From Vibrio cyclitrophicus (lineage in GTDB: Bacteria > Pseudomonadota > Gammaproteobacteria > Enterobacterales > Vibrionaceae): DNA of 64,000 nucleotides. Within the stretch, counting starts at the first letter, position 1. Each line of letters opens with the position of its first letter. The stretch spans positions 3,472,001-3,536,000 of the forward strand of contig CP065366.1 of NCBI GenBank assembly GCA_023206055.1, in the 5' to 3' direction. Positions 39,138 to 48,673 of this stretch are shown piece after piece. The notes below the pieces were generated by a model, which was not told the origin of the DNA, ran no database searches, and saw only the letters and a program-made list of their open reading frames with translations. The translations under genes were made by a program, and so were the position numbers.

Positions 39138-39500
39138 TCACAAAAATAGGATCTCTAGCCATACGTAACCCGCTAGTACTAGGCAGATAAGAACAGCCGC
39201 TGAGCCGACATCTTTCGCCATCCCAGAAAGCTCATGATGCTCACTACCGATTCGATCAACAACTGCTTCAATCGCGGTATTGATTAACTCGACAACCATC
39301 ACTAACACAACAGCTGAGATCATCAAGATTCGCTCTACTTGGCTTACATCCAAATAGAATGCCAGCGGAATCAGTATTGCTGCCATGAACACTTCTTGCC
39401 GAAATGCAGCCTCGCTTTTAAACGAACTTGTGAGCCCTTGCCATGAAAAGCCTGCTGCTTTTATGATGCGTTTTAATCCGGTGTTTGATTTTTTGGTCAT
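39138..39500 (-). CDS. dgkA: Diacylglycerol kinase (prokaryotic type)
   Basis: DgkA phosphorylates diacylglycerol in the inner membrane, returning it to phospholipid synthesis. The product has 120 residues from ATG 39500 (E. coli has 122). A TTG six codons upstream is possible. Three transmembrane helices are visible, and the active-site stretch VVELINTAIEAVVDRIG holds the catalytic glutamates. It is divergent from plsB and upstream of lexA on the same strand, the same neighbourhood as in E. coli. Confidence 0.95.
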   Translation of the reverse strand: MTKKSNTGLKRIIKAAGFSWQGLTSSFKSEAAFRQEVFMAAILIPLAFYLDVSQVERILMISAVVLVMVVELINTAIEAVVDRIGSEHHELSGMAKDVGSAAVLICLVLAGYVWLEILFL

Positions 39501-39721
39501 TTTTAACTCTATACTCAATCAGTTGATGAATGATTTTCCACAAACTTAACGGCAATATGACTATTTCCATTAAAAGGTTAGACCAGTTTCTGGTATTCTT
39601 GCATCGATTAAATTTACGCCTAGGCTTATCCCTATTTCACTCATAGGATTTATCCTTTTTCATCATAGAAATAGAGATACGCTTGAGCACATTGAAATAA
39701 CTATTGAGGCAGTGAACCTAT

Positions 39722-42145
39722 ATGTCTTCTGGACAATCTTTTTCACGTTCATTAATGAAGCTACCTTTATCCGTATTGGTAAAGGGCACATCAATTCCTT
39801 CAAACCCTGTTGAGGATTTGAACATTGATTTGAGCAAACCGATTGTATACGCCTTACCGTTTCGCTCAAGTGTCGACATTCTTACATTGCAAAAACATGC
39901 ACTTGAATTAGGTCTACCTGATCCATTAAGCAAGCTTGAAATCAACGGCAAATCACTGCAACGCTATGTTTTTATCTCTTCTCGCAAAACTCTGCTTCAA
40001 GACGATGATTATGTACCAAGCTCTTCAATTGAAGTGTTCTCTGAGTTGCTTTCACTGCATGCTGACGACTCTGAGCTCGATGTTCAAGTTATCCCTGCCA
40101 CTGTGCTTTGGGGACGTAAACCTGGTAAAGAGAATAATCAGAAGCCTTACCTCCAAGCAATGAACGGCTTAGAGAAATCAAAAGCGGTATTGCTAGCAGG
40201 TCGTGACTGTCTGGTTCGTTTCAGCCCAGTGGTTTCTCTACGTTACATGGCTAACTCACATGGCACCGACAGCACCATCGCGCACAAATTAGCGCGTGTG
40301 GCACGTATTCACTTCTCTCGCCAAAAGCTTGCTGCATCAGGCCCTAATCTGCCAAGCCGCCAAGCTCTGTTTGATCGCCTACTCAAATCAGAAGCAATCA
40401 AGAAGGCGATAGAAGACGAGGCTGAAGCAAAAAATATTTCCATAGAGAAAGCGAGCAAAGAAGCTCAGGACATCATGGATGAGATCGCAGCTAACTTCTC
40501 TTACTCGTTAATTAAACGCGGTGAGAAAATTCTTGGTTGGTTGTGGAATAAGTTGTACCAAGGTCTGCATATCAGCAACGCTTCAACGGTTCGTAAATTG
40601 GCTCAAGATGGTCACGAGATCGTTTACGTCCCTTGTCACCGTAGCCACATGGATTACTTGTTGCTTTCTTATGTGCTTTATCATGAAGGCATGGTGCCTC
40701 CGCACATCGCTGCAGGTATCAACCTCAACTTCTTCCCTGCCGGTCCTATTTTCCGTCATGGTGGTGCGTTCTTTATTCGCCGTAGCTTCAAAGGCAACAA
40801 GCTTTACTCGACGATTTTCCGTGAATACCTAGCGGAATTGTTCGCTAAAGGTTACTCAGTAGAGTACTTCAGTGAAGGTGGTCGTTCTCGTACGGGTCGT
40901 CTTCTGCAAGCGAAAACGGGCATGCTAGCGATGACCATTCAGGCAATGCTGCGTGGTATGAACCGTCCTGTTACTTTGGTTCCTGTGTACATTGGTTATG
41001 AACACGTGATGGAAGTGGCAACTTACGCGAAAGAACTTCGTGGCAAGCGTAAAGAGAAAGAAAACGCGAGCTTAGTGATTCGTACCATTCGTAAGCTGCG
41101 TAACTTTGGTAAAGGCTACGTTAACTTCGGTGAGCCGATTCAACTGAACCAATACCTGAACGAGCACGCGCCAGAATGGACCAAAGACATCGACCCAATG
41201 GGCACCAGTAAACCACAATGGATGAACCCGGTGGTTAATGACTTGGCGACCAAGATGATGACGCACATTAACGATGCTGCGGCGACCAACGCATTGACCC
41301 TTTGTGCAACGGCGCTATTGGCCTCAAGACAGCGTGCATTGTCTCGTGACTCTTTGGTTTCTCAGATCAATTGCTACCTATCACTGCTTAAGAACGTTCC
41401 ATATTCAACAACGTTCACTGTGCCAAAAGACAGCGCTGAAGATTTGGTAAAACATGCTGAATCACTGAACAAGTTCTTGATTGAATCAGACTCAATGGGC
41501 GACATTATTTCGCTAGACCGTCACCAGTCAATTCTGATGACCTACTACCGAAACAACATCATTCACTTGTTCGCTCTGCCATCTTTAATTGCCCAGATGA
41601 CCATTCGTCAGCGCGGTTTATCGATTGAAGCGATTCAAAAGAATGTTGCAGCAATTTATCCGTTCTTGAAGAAAGAGCTATTCTTAAGCTACGACGAATC
41701 ACAGCTTGAAGACGTAGTATCAAACATCATTGATGAGCTTGTTAGCCAAGGCATGATTGTTGTGTCTGACAATGAAGTGACGATCAACCAATCGAACAGC
41801 CAAGCTCTTATGCTGTTAGGCCGTACGATTTCAGAAACGCTACAGCGCTACTCTATTGCTCTAAACTTGCTGGCAGAGAATCCTGAACTGGACAAATCTG
41901 ACCTTGAGCAGAAAAGCCAAGACATCGCACAGCGACTTGGTCGACTGCATGGTATCAATGCTCCCGAATTCTTCGATAAAGGCGTGTTTGCTTCTATGTT
42001 CGCAACGTTGAAGCAGCAACAGTACCTAGATAACGACGGCAACTGCGATTTAGAGAAGACTCAGCAATTCGCTAAGCTTCTTTACTCGATGCTTTACCCT
42101 GAAGTTCGTCTGACGATTCAAGAGAGTATTCACCAAGCCGAGTAA
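39722..42145 (+). CDS. plsB: Glycerol-3-phosphate acyltransferase
   Basis: PlsB adds the first acyl chain to sn-glycerol-3-phosphate at the inner membrane. The 807 residues match E. coli. The catalytic HX4D motif (PCHRSHMDYLLLSY) is at about residue 305, followed by GAFFIRRSFKG, then FSEGGRSRTGRLL and the VTLVPVYIGYE block of the acyltransferase family. It is divergent from dgkA and followed by a bidirectional terminator facing ubiA. Confidence 0.97.
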   Translation: MSSGQSFSRSLMKLPLSVLVKGTSIPSNPVEDLNIDLSKPIVYALPFRSSVDILTLQKHALELGLPDPLSKLEINGKSLQRYVFISSRKTLLQDDDYVPSSSIEVFSELLSLHADDSELDVQVIPATVLWGRKPGKENNQKPYLQAMNGLEKSKAVLLAGRDCLVRFSPVVSLRYMANSHGTDSTIAHKLARVARIHFSRQKLAASGPNLPSRQALFDRLLKSEAIKKAIEDEAEAKNISIEKASKEAQDIMDEIAANFSYSLIKRGEKILGWLWNKLYQGLHISNASTVRKLAQDGHEIVYVPCHRSHMDYLLLSYVLYHEGMVPPHIAAGINLNFFPAGPIFRHGGAFFIRRSFKGNKLYSTIFREYLAELFAKGYSVEYFSEGGRSRTGRLLQAKTGMLAMTIQAMLRGMNRPVTLVPVYIGYEHVMEVATYAKELRGKRKEKENASLVIRTIRKLRNFGKGYVNFGEPIQLNQYLNEHAPEWTKDIDPMGTSKPQWMNPVVNDLATKMMTHINDAAATNALTLCATALLASRQRALSRDSLVSQINCYLSLLKNVPYSTTFTVPKDSAEDLVKHAESLNKFLIESDSMGDIISLDRHQSILMTYYRNNIIHLFALPSLIAQMTIRQRGLSIEAIQKNVAAIYPFLKKELFLSYDESQLEDVVSNIIDELVSQGMIVVSDNEVTINQSNSQALMLLGRTISETLQRYSIALNLLAENPELDKSDLEQKSQDIAQRLGRLHGINAPEFFDKGVFASMFATLKQQQYLDNDGNCDLEKTQQFAKLLYSMLYPEVRLTIQESIHQAE

Positions 42146-42186
42146 TTCCTGTATATAGCAGGGCTCTGATAGCAAATTCAACGCGA

Positions 42187-42216
42187 TCAAAAAAGGCACC
42201 CACAGGGTGCCTTTTT
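42187..42216. terminator. Bidirectional terminator between plsB and ubiA
   Basis: AAAAAAGGCACCC, loop, GGGTGCCTTTTTC. A tract on one side and T tract on the other, serving convergent genes. Confidence 0.9.
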
Positions 42217-42246
42217 CTTGAATATTCGTTTGATAAAAACTGATGC

Positions 42247-43101
42247 TTACCAGAAGGTAACGAACAAACCGACCGTTACGGCCATGCCAACATAGTTGTT
42301 ATTGAGAAAAGCTTGAAAACATAAGTCTCGGTCACGATGACGCATCAAATGTTGTTGGTACACAAACAAGCTGCCTGCAACTAACAATGCCCAATAGAAA
42401 GTATCACCCAATTGGTAGTGCATACCTAACACAATCAGCATCGCTAGAGTAACAAGTTGCAAAGAGCCGACGATAAGCTTATCGAAGCGACCAAATAAAA
42501 TAGCCGTCGATTTAATACCAATCTTCAGGTCATCATCTCGGTCTACCATCGCATATTGCGTGTCGTAAGCAACCGTCCACAAAGCATTAATAACGAAGAT
42601 AAACCAAACAATACTTGGTAGTTCATTGGTTTGTGCAGCCCATGCCATTGGTATCGCCCAACTAAACGCTAAGCCGAGGAACAACTGTGGAAGATGTGTA
42701 AAACGCTTCATGAAAGGGTAAATGAACGCCAGACCCACACCAATAAATGAGAGCTTAATGGTCAGTGGATTCATGGTGAGTACTAGCAAAAATGAAACTA
42801 CGGCTAGCACTAAAAAGAGCAGAATCGCTTCCTTACTGGAAACCAAACCTGAGGGTAATGGACGCTGCTTGGTGCGTTTAACATGACCATCCACTTTACG
42901 GTCCGCAAAGTCATTGATCACACAGCCAGCTGAACGCATCAACACGACGCCGAGTACGAAAACAACCAAGACATCAAAATCAGGCATACCTTGTGCGGCG
43001 ATAATCAGCGACCACAAAGTCGGCCAAAGGAGTAACAGAGTACCAATCGGGCGATTCATTCGCGTTAATTGCCAGTACGCCTTCGCTTTGGTGGCAAGCA
43101 T
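42247..43101 (-). CDS. ubiA: 4-hydroxybenzoate octaprenyltransferase
   Basis: UbiA attaches the polyprenyl tail to 4-hydroxybenzoate in ubiquinone synthesis. The 284-residue product is a polytopic membrane protein. The two aspartate motifs that bind magnesium-diphosphate are visible: NDFADRKVDGHVKRT (about residues 63-77) and YDTQYAMVDRDDD. It directly abuts ubiC (no base between stop and start), so the two are co-transcribed. Confidence 0.96.
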   Translation of the reverse strand: MLATKAKAYWQLTRMNRPIGTLLLLWPTLWSLIIAAQGMPDFDVLVVFVLGVVLMRSAGCVINDFADRKVDGHVKRTKQRPLPSGLVSSKEAILLFLVLAVVSFLLVLTMNPLTIKLSFIGVGLAFIYPFMKRFTHLPQLFLGLAFSWAIPMAWAAQTNELPSIVWFIFVINALWTVAYDTQYAMVDRDDDLKIGIKSTAILFGRFDKLIVGSLQLVTLAMLIVLGMHYQLGDTFYWALLVAGSLFVYQQHLMRHRDRDLCFQAFLNNNYVGMAVTVGLFVTFW

Positions 43102-43644
43102 TTACACATTCTCCTTAGAGTAAATGGGTGACGTAGGTAAAAACAGTTCTGCCACAAGCATCGGTTTATGGTTCATCCATAATCGAGAGCGACGTGCGAG
43201 TAATCGCTCATCACCTGCGATAACCCAACCGACTTGCAGCGCATCTCGCTCCACGTTCTCAGCACTGAAAACGGTTAATCCAAGCGGGACATTACCTTGT
43301 TGAGAAAGGTCGGAGTGCTGATGATCTTCTAATGTGACTCGGGGAATCAAGGTTCGACCTAATACCCACGGGTCATCATCACCCTTTAAAATCACTTTAC
43401 GCAGTAAGCAATCAAACGATGATAAAAGATGTTCCTCGTCCTGTTGCAACATTGAGCGTTCTACAACTTGATTATGAAGCAACTCAACAGACAGGTGCTG
43501 ACAACACTTCCCCAACTTGCGGGAAAGAGAACCTTGCTCCATAAGCCACTCTTTGGTGGTTTTATTAGGAAAATCAAATGTTTCTGTACTTTGCCAATCT
43601 ACATTCATTAACGAATTAAGATACAGCGATATTGGCTGATTCAT
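43102..43644 (-). CDS. ubiC: Chorismate pyruvate-lyase
   Basis: UbiC removes pyruvate from chorismate to give 4-hydroxybenzoate, the substrate of UbiA. ATG 43644 (MNQPISLYLNSL) gives 180 residues; a TTG four codons earlier is the only alternative. Family features include the stretch VVERSMLQQDEEHLL, LGRTLIPR and the C-terminal WMNHKPMLVAELFLP. It is the first gene of ubiCA. Confidence 0.93.
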   Translation of the reverse strand: MNQPISLYLNSLMNVDWQSTETFDFPNKTTKEWLMEQGSLSRKLGKCCQHLSVELLHNQVVERSMLQQDEEHLLSSFDCLLRKVILKGDDDPWVLGRTLIPRVTLEDHQHSDLSQQGNVPLGLTVFSAENVERDALQVGWVIAGDERLLARRSRLWMNHKPMLVAELFLPTSPIYSKENV

Positions 43645-43807
43645 ACTAGTATTCAATAGGTGACTTTACACGTACAATAAAGCTTCAACTTTCGAACAAA
43701 ATTAAAGCGTTCTTCGAAATTGTAAACGTATTTAGATTTAGACCGCTCATTGTAACAAGACTAATGCGTTTCGAATATCGCGAATAAACTAAAGAAAAGT
43801 CACAAAT

Positions 43808-44215
43808 ATGCACAAACGTTATGTAGCCCAAATATTTCTTGCGATTACCCTACTCTTTTCAGCATCAAGTTTCTCTGAAGAGGAATCGGCACCAAAACTA
43901 GCCTACTTCACGCTAGAGCCTGACCTGACCACCAATTTTTACACTAAAGGTAAAAAACTGGGCTACATTCAGGTTCGTCTCGATATTATGGTTGCGAATA
44001 GTAACGACTTAGCAGCCATTGAGCACCACCAACCACTGATTCGTGATGCTGTGATTGAATTGCTCGGCAAACAAAACGAAGAAACAATTAAATCTCTATC
44101 TGGTCGTGAAGATTTAAGAAAAACTTTAGTCGAGCATCTCAACAAGGTCTTGCTTCCTGAAACAGGCAAAACACTCATTGCTGACCTACTGTTTACCAAA
44201 TACCTTTATCAGTAA
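43808..44215 (+). CDS. Orphan FliL-family protein, exported
   Basis: A 135-residue protein with an N-terminal hydrophobic segment (residues 5-22, ending near SASSFS) that reads as a signal peptide or anchor. A FliL-like domain follows: YFTLEPDLTTNFYT, then YIQVRLDIMVAN and the helix-rich REDLRKTLVEHLNKVLLPE. FliL stabilises flagellar stator units, but no flagellar gene is nearby, so this copy may act elsewhere. It is divergent from ubiC and ends at a clear terminator. Confidence 0.82.
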   Translation: MHKRYVAQIFLAITLLFSASSFSEEESAPKLAYFTLEPDLTTNFYTKGKKLGYIQVRLDIMVANSNDLAAIEHHQPLIRDAVIELLGKQNEETIKSLSGREDLRKTLVEHLNKVLLPETGKTLIADLLFTKYLYQ

Positions 44216-44240
44216 TAATGATGTAAAAACGAATCCAAAT

Positions 44241-44268
44241 AAAAAGCGGCTCATCTGGCCGCTTTTTT
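44241..44268 (+). terminator. Intrinsic terminator of the FliL-like gene
   Basis: AAAAAGCGGC, loop TCATCT, GGCCGCTTTTTT. It could also end glpG transcripts from the other side. Confidence 0.87.
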
Positions 44269-44304
44269 GTCTCTACCGTTTGGCTACTCACTAGAAGAGA
44301 TGAA

Positions 44305-45153
44305 TTAACTTCTTGCCGAGCTTGGTGCTTTCATTGCATCGATAAAGCCAATAATCACACCAGCGGCTAGACCAGCTAAATGCGCGGTATTGGCGATAGC
44401 CATAAATGGTTGCATGTACCCAAGTATCAACCACACCAACATAAAGCCGACAATCTGTCTTGGGATGCCTAAACCAAGTTGCGGCGCCTTCGCACCGATA
44501 ACCCATAAGTAGCCAACCAGAGCATAAACAACACCTGACAAGCCGCCGAAGTTTGCTCCTTCAACCCAATACTGCCCAGCGCCAGAAAGCGCAGAAGATA
44601 TAGCAAAGATCTGAAGTAACTTGAGGCTACCTAGCTTTTTCTCGATGTCTCCACCTAACTGCCACCACCACAAGATATTAAATGCGATGTGCATAACAGA
44701 GAAATGCAGAACGGCATGACTCAACCAACGCCACAATTGCCATTGCTGTCCATCCACCGCTGGGAAATGCAGGGCATTGAAAATAGCTTGGCCAAAACCG
44801 ATCTGTTGTAGCGCAAAAATCACCACACACACCAACATCAGGCTTAGTGTCACAGGGCCTGCTTTGGCTTTGATCATGCCCATGAAACTTGGCGTGTGGT
44901 AATGGAAGTTGCTCTTTCTGGTCTCTGCCATGTCCCAAGACGCCGCTTGATAGCGTTTATGATTGGGCTCCGCAAGAAAGCGATTCAGCTCAGCTTCAGT
45001 TTCAACCTGAAATTGGCCATCAAGAAGCCAAAGAGCAAAACGCCCCTCACCTTCAGGAGACATTTGAATAGGGATCTGGCGAGAAGCCATGTAATCAATA
45101 AATGCTTGAGCAAGACGCGGGTTATCTAACACCATCAGTCTAATCATTATCAC
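44305..45153 (-). CDS. glpG: Rhomboid intramembrane serine protease GlpG
   Basis: GlpG cleaves transmembrane segments of membrane proteins. The N-terminal cytoplasmic domain (about 90 residues, beginning near LDNPRLAQAFIDYMASR) is followed by six transmembrane segments. The catalytic serine is in GGLSGVVYALVG, the catalytic histidine in NTAHLAGLAAG, and HIAFNILWWW carries the oxyanion-site residues. The start may be ATG 45153 or the ATG two codons later. It lies 35 bases downstream of glpE on the same strand. Confidence 0.95.
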   Translation of the reverse strand: MIMIRLMVLDNPRLAQAFIDYMASRQIPIQMSPEGEGRFALWLLDGQFQVETEAELNRFLAEPNHKRYQAASWDMAETRKSNFHYHTPSFMGMIKAKAGPVTLSLMLVCVVIFALQQIGFGQAIFNALHFPAVDGQQWQLWRWLSHAVLHFSVMHIAFNILWWWQLGGDIEKKLGSLKLLQIFAISSALSGAGQYWVEGANFGGLSGVVYALVGYLWVIGAKAPQLGLGIPRQIVGFMLVWLILGYMQPFMAIANTAHLAGLAAGVIIGFIDAMKAPSSARS

Positions 45154-45188
45154 TTCCTATTCATTATACTGAGAAACGTTTAACGCAA

Positions 45189-45509
45189 CTAACCAGCGTT
45201 CACTGGAAGTTCTGCGCGATGCCAGGCTTCAAACCCACCATCAACACTATATACCTCTTCAAAGCCTTGGTTCACTAAATATTGTGCCGCACCTTGGCTA
45301 CTAATACCGTGGTAACACATCACTAAAATAGGTTGTTCGAACTCTACCTCATCCATGAACGACACCATCGTATCATTGGTAAGGTGATAAGCTGTTTTTG
45401 AGTGAGCCACCGCGAAAGACTGCGGGTCACGGATATCGACAAGTCTTGCTTCGCCTTGTTCTAAAAGGGCTTGAGCGCTTTTAACATCGATATGTTTAAA
45501 CTGGTCCAT
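45189..45509 (-). CDS. glpE: Thiosulfate sulfurtransferase GlpE
   Basis: A single-domain rhodanese of 106 residues. The active-site loop is CYHGISSQGAAQ, with the persulfide-forming cysteine in VMCYHG, and LVDIRDPQSF is the usual rhodanese N-terminal motif. It transfers sulfur from thiosulfate to cyanide or thioredoxin in vitro. It forms an operon with glpG. Confidence 0.93.
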   Translation of the reverse strand: MDQFKHIDVKSAQALLEQGEARLVDIRDPQSFAVAHSKTAYHLTNDTMVSFMDEVEFEQPILVMCYHGISSQGAAQYLVNQGFEEVYSVDGGFEAWHRAELPVNAG

Positions 45510-45855
45510 GACTTTCTCTTTTATGCTGATTTACTTTGCTGCCATTGTAACCTATCCCAAGGCTAACAATCACATCCACTTAATAAGGTTATCCACCAGC
45601 GATCACTTTTACACCGTTTGTGGATAAATCTGTGGATTGCGTGAATAAAGTGTTTTTTTTAAAATAGATCCACAACATGTAGTGATGATCCTGATCTAAC
45701 TGTGGGTGTTATGAAAAATATCCCCACATCAAAAACCCTCACAAAGCCTTACTACACCCTGCTTTTAGACAACTGACGAATAAACTTCTCACAGAGTTAT
45801 CCACAAAATCATTTTGCAAATTTCGATCGCAAAAGTTGAGAAATCGATCGAAAAT
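45510..45855. promoter_or_regulatory. glpE-rpoH intergenic region with DnaA-box-like sites
   Basis: About 350 A/T-rich bases without a gene. Perfect TTATCCACA sites are at 45797-45805 and, on the other strand, at 45619-45627. Near matches are at 45589-45597 (TTATCCACC) and 45631-45639 (CAATCCACA on the minus strand). GATC sites occur at 45601, 45667 and 45826. These look like DnaA-binding sites, perhaps regulating glpEG. Confidence 0.55.
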
Positions 45856-45888
45856 AAAAAGGCCGAGATCTCTCGATCTCGGCCTTTT
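45856..45888 (-). terminator. Intrinsic terminator of rpoH
   Basis: AAAAGGCCGAGATC pairs with GATCTCGGCCTTTT on either side of a tiny loop, 40 bases after the rpoH stop. The stem is symmetrical and may work both ways. Confidence 0.9.
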
Positions 45889-45927
45889 CAAATTCAGCTT
45901 ATTTTATCGCTTCTGGCTTATCTGCCT

Positions 45928-46785
45928 TTAGAAGTCACCAACAGCTTGCTTCAACTTCTTCATCGCATTCTTTTCTAACTGACGAACACGTTCTGCAGAA
46001 ATGCTGTAAGTATCGGCAAGGTCTTGCAGTGTCGATTTGTTGTCATCTAACCAACGTGAGCGAACAATGTGTTGGCTACGCTCGTCTAAGCTCTTCAATG
46101 CGAGGCCTAAACGATTATTGGTATGAGATTCCCAGTTAGCGGCTTCAACCGTCTCAGCAACGTCTGATGCCTTATCTTCAAGGTAATAAACTGGTGCAGT
46201 GTAAGCAGAGCCACCGTCATCATCATCCATAGGCGCTTCAAACGTCGCATCTTGTGCTGCTAAGCGAGATTCCATCTCACGAACTTCTGAAGGCTCAACA
46301 CCCAGTTCACGAGCAACCGTCTCAACTTCACCGTTATTGAACCAACCTAAACGCTTTTTAGACTTACGAAGGTTAAAGAACAGTTTACGCTGTGCCTTCG
46401 TAGTCGCAATTTTAACGATACGCCAGTTACGTAGAACGTATTCATGAATTTCAGCTTTGATCCAGTGAACAGCAAACGAGACGAGACGAACACCAACTTC
46501 TGGATTGAAGCGCTTAACAGCCTTCATCAAGCCGATGTTACCTTCTTGGACGAGATCAGCCATTGGCAGCCCGTAGCCAGAGTAGCCTCTTGCAACGTGC
46601 ACCACGAATCGTAGGTGGGAAAGGATCAAGCCTTTCGCAGCATCGATCTCACCTTTGTAATGTAATCGCTCTGCAAGTCCACGTTCCTCTTCAGGTGTCA
46701 GCATTGGGTAGCTGTTCGCTGAACGGATATAGCTATCTAAACTATCTTGTGTGACTAAAGCCATTTGATACGCTTGGTTTGCCAT
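45928..46785 (-). CDS. rpoH: Heat-shock sigma factor sigma-32
   Basis: RpoH directs RNA polymerase to heat-shock promoters. ATG 46785 (MANQAYQMALV), preceded by a good GAGGA site, gives 285 residues; an upstream in-frame extension lacks similarity. Region 2 includes ADLVQEGNIGLMKAVKRFNP, the RpoH box is QRKLFFNLRKSKKR, and region 4 ends in the DNA-binding SAERVRQLEKNAMKKLK. It follows ftsYEX, as in most gammaproteobacteria. Translation is usually controlled by an mRNA thermosensor at the start region; I did not fold it. Confidence 0.97.
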   Translation of the reverse strand: MANQAYQMALVTQDSLDSYIRSANSYPMLTPEEERGLAERLHYKGEIDAAKGLILSHLRFVVHVARGYSGYGLPMADLVQEGNIGLMKAVKRFNPEVGVRLVSFAVHWIKAEIHEYVLRNWRIVKIATTKAQRKLFFNLRKSKKRLGWFNNGEVETVARELGVEPSEVREMESRLAAQDATFEAPMDDDDGGSAYTAPVYYLEDKASDVAETVEAANWESHTNNRLGLALKSLDERSQHIVRSRWLDDNKSTLQDLADTYSISAERVRQLEKNAMKKLKQAVGDF

Positions 46786-46962
46786 TCGGTTCCTCATCAA
46801 TCTCTGATCTGGAGTAATACATCTATTAAAACCCGACAATCTTGAACCTAAAATGAACAGGTTTCAAGGAGGGGGAAGTAATTATGCATAATCAATTCAT
46901 CTATACAAGGCAAAAACTGGTTAAGAAGTGCCTATTTTTCGTCTAAATATGACTCTATTCAC

Positions 46963-47931
46963 CTAAATTGGTTCAATTTCTTTTAGGTGACGCTGTGCAG
47001 AAAGCTTCGCAGCCACACTACCAAGCAGGGTTCCGACGATCAAAAGCAGTAAAGATTCATCCCAACTCAGGCCAATTAAACGAAAGTGGCTGTCGTATAG
47101 CTGAGCCAAATCATCCACTGCGCTGTTCAGTAATACGGTAATCAATGCCGTCATTACCCAAGCGCTAATCGAACCTAAAACACCAAACCACATCCCAGAA
47201 TAAAGGTATGGTCGAAGAATGTAGCTGTCGGTCGCACCAATCAACTTCATGGTTTGAATCTCTTCTTTATGCGCCAACACATTAAATCGTAGTGTATTGC
47301 CGATAATCAGAAATACCGCGCCCAACATCAATACCGTTAAGGTAATCACGATGACAGCCGCTAATGCTTTGATAGCATCTAATCGCGCTAACCAATCTTC
47401 GTCTAGACGAACATCGGTCACTAATTCTTGTTGTTTAACTGTGCCTGCCAGCTCTTTAATTAGGGTATCGCTGTGTACGCTTGGTGTAATCACCAACACA
47501 CCTGGCAGTGAATAATCGTCGAGGATGGTTAGGGCATCTTCAAAACCAGAATACTGGCTGAGGTCTGCAAGCCCTTGTTGCGGAGAGATGTACTCAACCA
47601 GCTCAACTTGATCCCAACTTTCGATTTCATCCTTAAGCACCATAACTCTCGGCTCAGGAATACCATCCTCTATATAAGCACTTATTTGTGACGGGCTAGT
47701 GACATCTTGCGCCACTTCCCCAACATTTTTACCCAATAGGTACAAACAAGCTGGCATCGCCAACGCCATAGAGATCACCGCAAGAGTCAGCAAGTTGCCT
47801 AACGGGCGCTGCCACATTTGCGAGAACGATGACTTGGCTTGTTTCCAGTGAACAACAAAGAAGCCGTCGCTTGAAGCGCGGGTTGCTGCTCGATTAGATT
47901 GAGGTTTCTTGATGCGCTTATTCGCGGCCAT
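46963..47931 (-). CDS. ftsX: Cell-division protein FtsX
   Basis: FtsX is the membrane partner of FtsE and activates septal peptidoglycan hydrolases through EnvC. ATG 47931 (MAANKRIKKPQ) gives 322 residues. There are four transmembrane segments: one near residues 45-68, a large periplasmic domain, then three in the C-terminal half (about 210-320). The start lies inside the end of ftsE (14-base overlap), giving coupled translation. Confidence 0.95.
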   Translation of the reverse strand: MAANKRIKKPQSNRAATRASSDGFFVVHWKQAKSSFSQMWQRPLGNLLTLAVISMALAMPACLYLLGKNVGEVAQDVTSPSQISAYIEDGIPEPRVMVLKDEIESWDQVELVEYISPQQGLADLSQYSGFEDALTILDDYSLPGVLVITPSVHSDTLIKELAGTVKQQELVTDVRLDEDWLARLDAIKALAAVIVITLTVLMLGAVFLIIGNTLRFNVLAHKEEIQTMKLIGATDSYILRPYLYSGMWFGVLGSISAWVMTALITVLLNSAVDDLAQLYDSHFRLIGLSWDESLLLLIVGTLLGSVAAKLSAQRHLKEIEPI

Positions 47932-48595
47932 AGTCTTCAACCTCACTCAAAAATCCTTGGTTTAATTCAAGATGGCGGTATTGAGGACGAGTGTTCACTA
48001 AACCGATATCGTGCGTCGCTAGGATGATCGTCACACCTGCGCGGTTGAACTCTTCAAACAATCGCAATACGCGGTTAGATAATTCAGGGTCTAAGTTACC
48101 GGTAGGCTCATCGGCTAAAAGCAGAGTTGGGCGGTTAACCACAGCGCGAGCAATACCCACGCGTTGCTGCTCACCACCAGAAAGCTGGCTTGGCAAACAA
48201 CGGGCTTTGTCAAGTAATCCGGTTTTATCCAACGCAGCACTGACTCGACGTTTTATTTCGTTTTCAGAAATAGATTCAATACGCATAGGCAGAGCGACGT
48301 TATCGAAAATCGAACGGTCCATCAGCAAGCGATGGTCTTGAAAAACAATCCCAATATTACGGCGTAAGAAAGGAATATCTTTGGCTGGGATACGAGTGAT
48401 ATCGTGATCGTTGAACCAAACACGTCCATCGGTTGGACGCTCTATCGCGCAGATCAACTTCAGCAAGGTACTTTTACCAGCTCCAGAGTGCCCACCCAAA
48501 AAAGCCATCTCTCCACGTTTCAGGTGAAAGTCCACTTTTTGGAGCGCTTGTCTTCCACCTCGGTAGGCTTTACTCACTTGCTGAAATTTGATCAC
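47918..48595 (-). CDS. ftsE: Cell-division ATP-binding protein FtsE
   Basis: The ABC ATPase that powers FtsX. The 225 residues show Walker A GHSGAGKSTLLKLI (about 35-48), Q-loop FQDHRLL, signature LSGGEQQRVGIARA, Walker B LLLADEPTGNLD and the H-loop ATHD. It is the second gene of ftsY-ftsE-ftsX; 78 bases separate it from ftsY. Confidence 0.97.
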   Translation of the reverse strand: MIKFQQVSKAYRGGRQALQKVDFHLKRGEMAFLGGHSGAGKSTLLKLICAIERPTDGRVWFNDHDITRIPAKDIPFLRRNIGIVFQDHRLLMDRSIFDNVALPMRIESISENEIKRRVSAALDKTGLLDKARCLPSQLSGGEQQRVGIARAVVNRPTLLLADEPTGNLDPELSNRVLRLFEEFNRAGVTIILATHDIGLVNTRPQYRHLELNQGFLSEVEDYGRE

Positions 48596-48673
48596 CGAAA
48601 ATTCCTCTTACGATCACTCATATCAAATTTAAAAACGGTAGCAGGTTAAGGATAAACCACTTTGCTACGCGCG

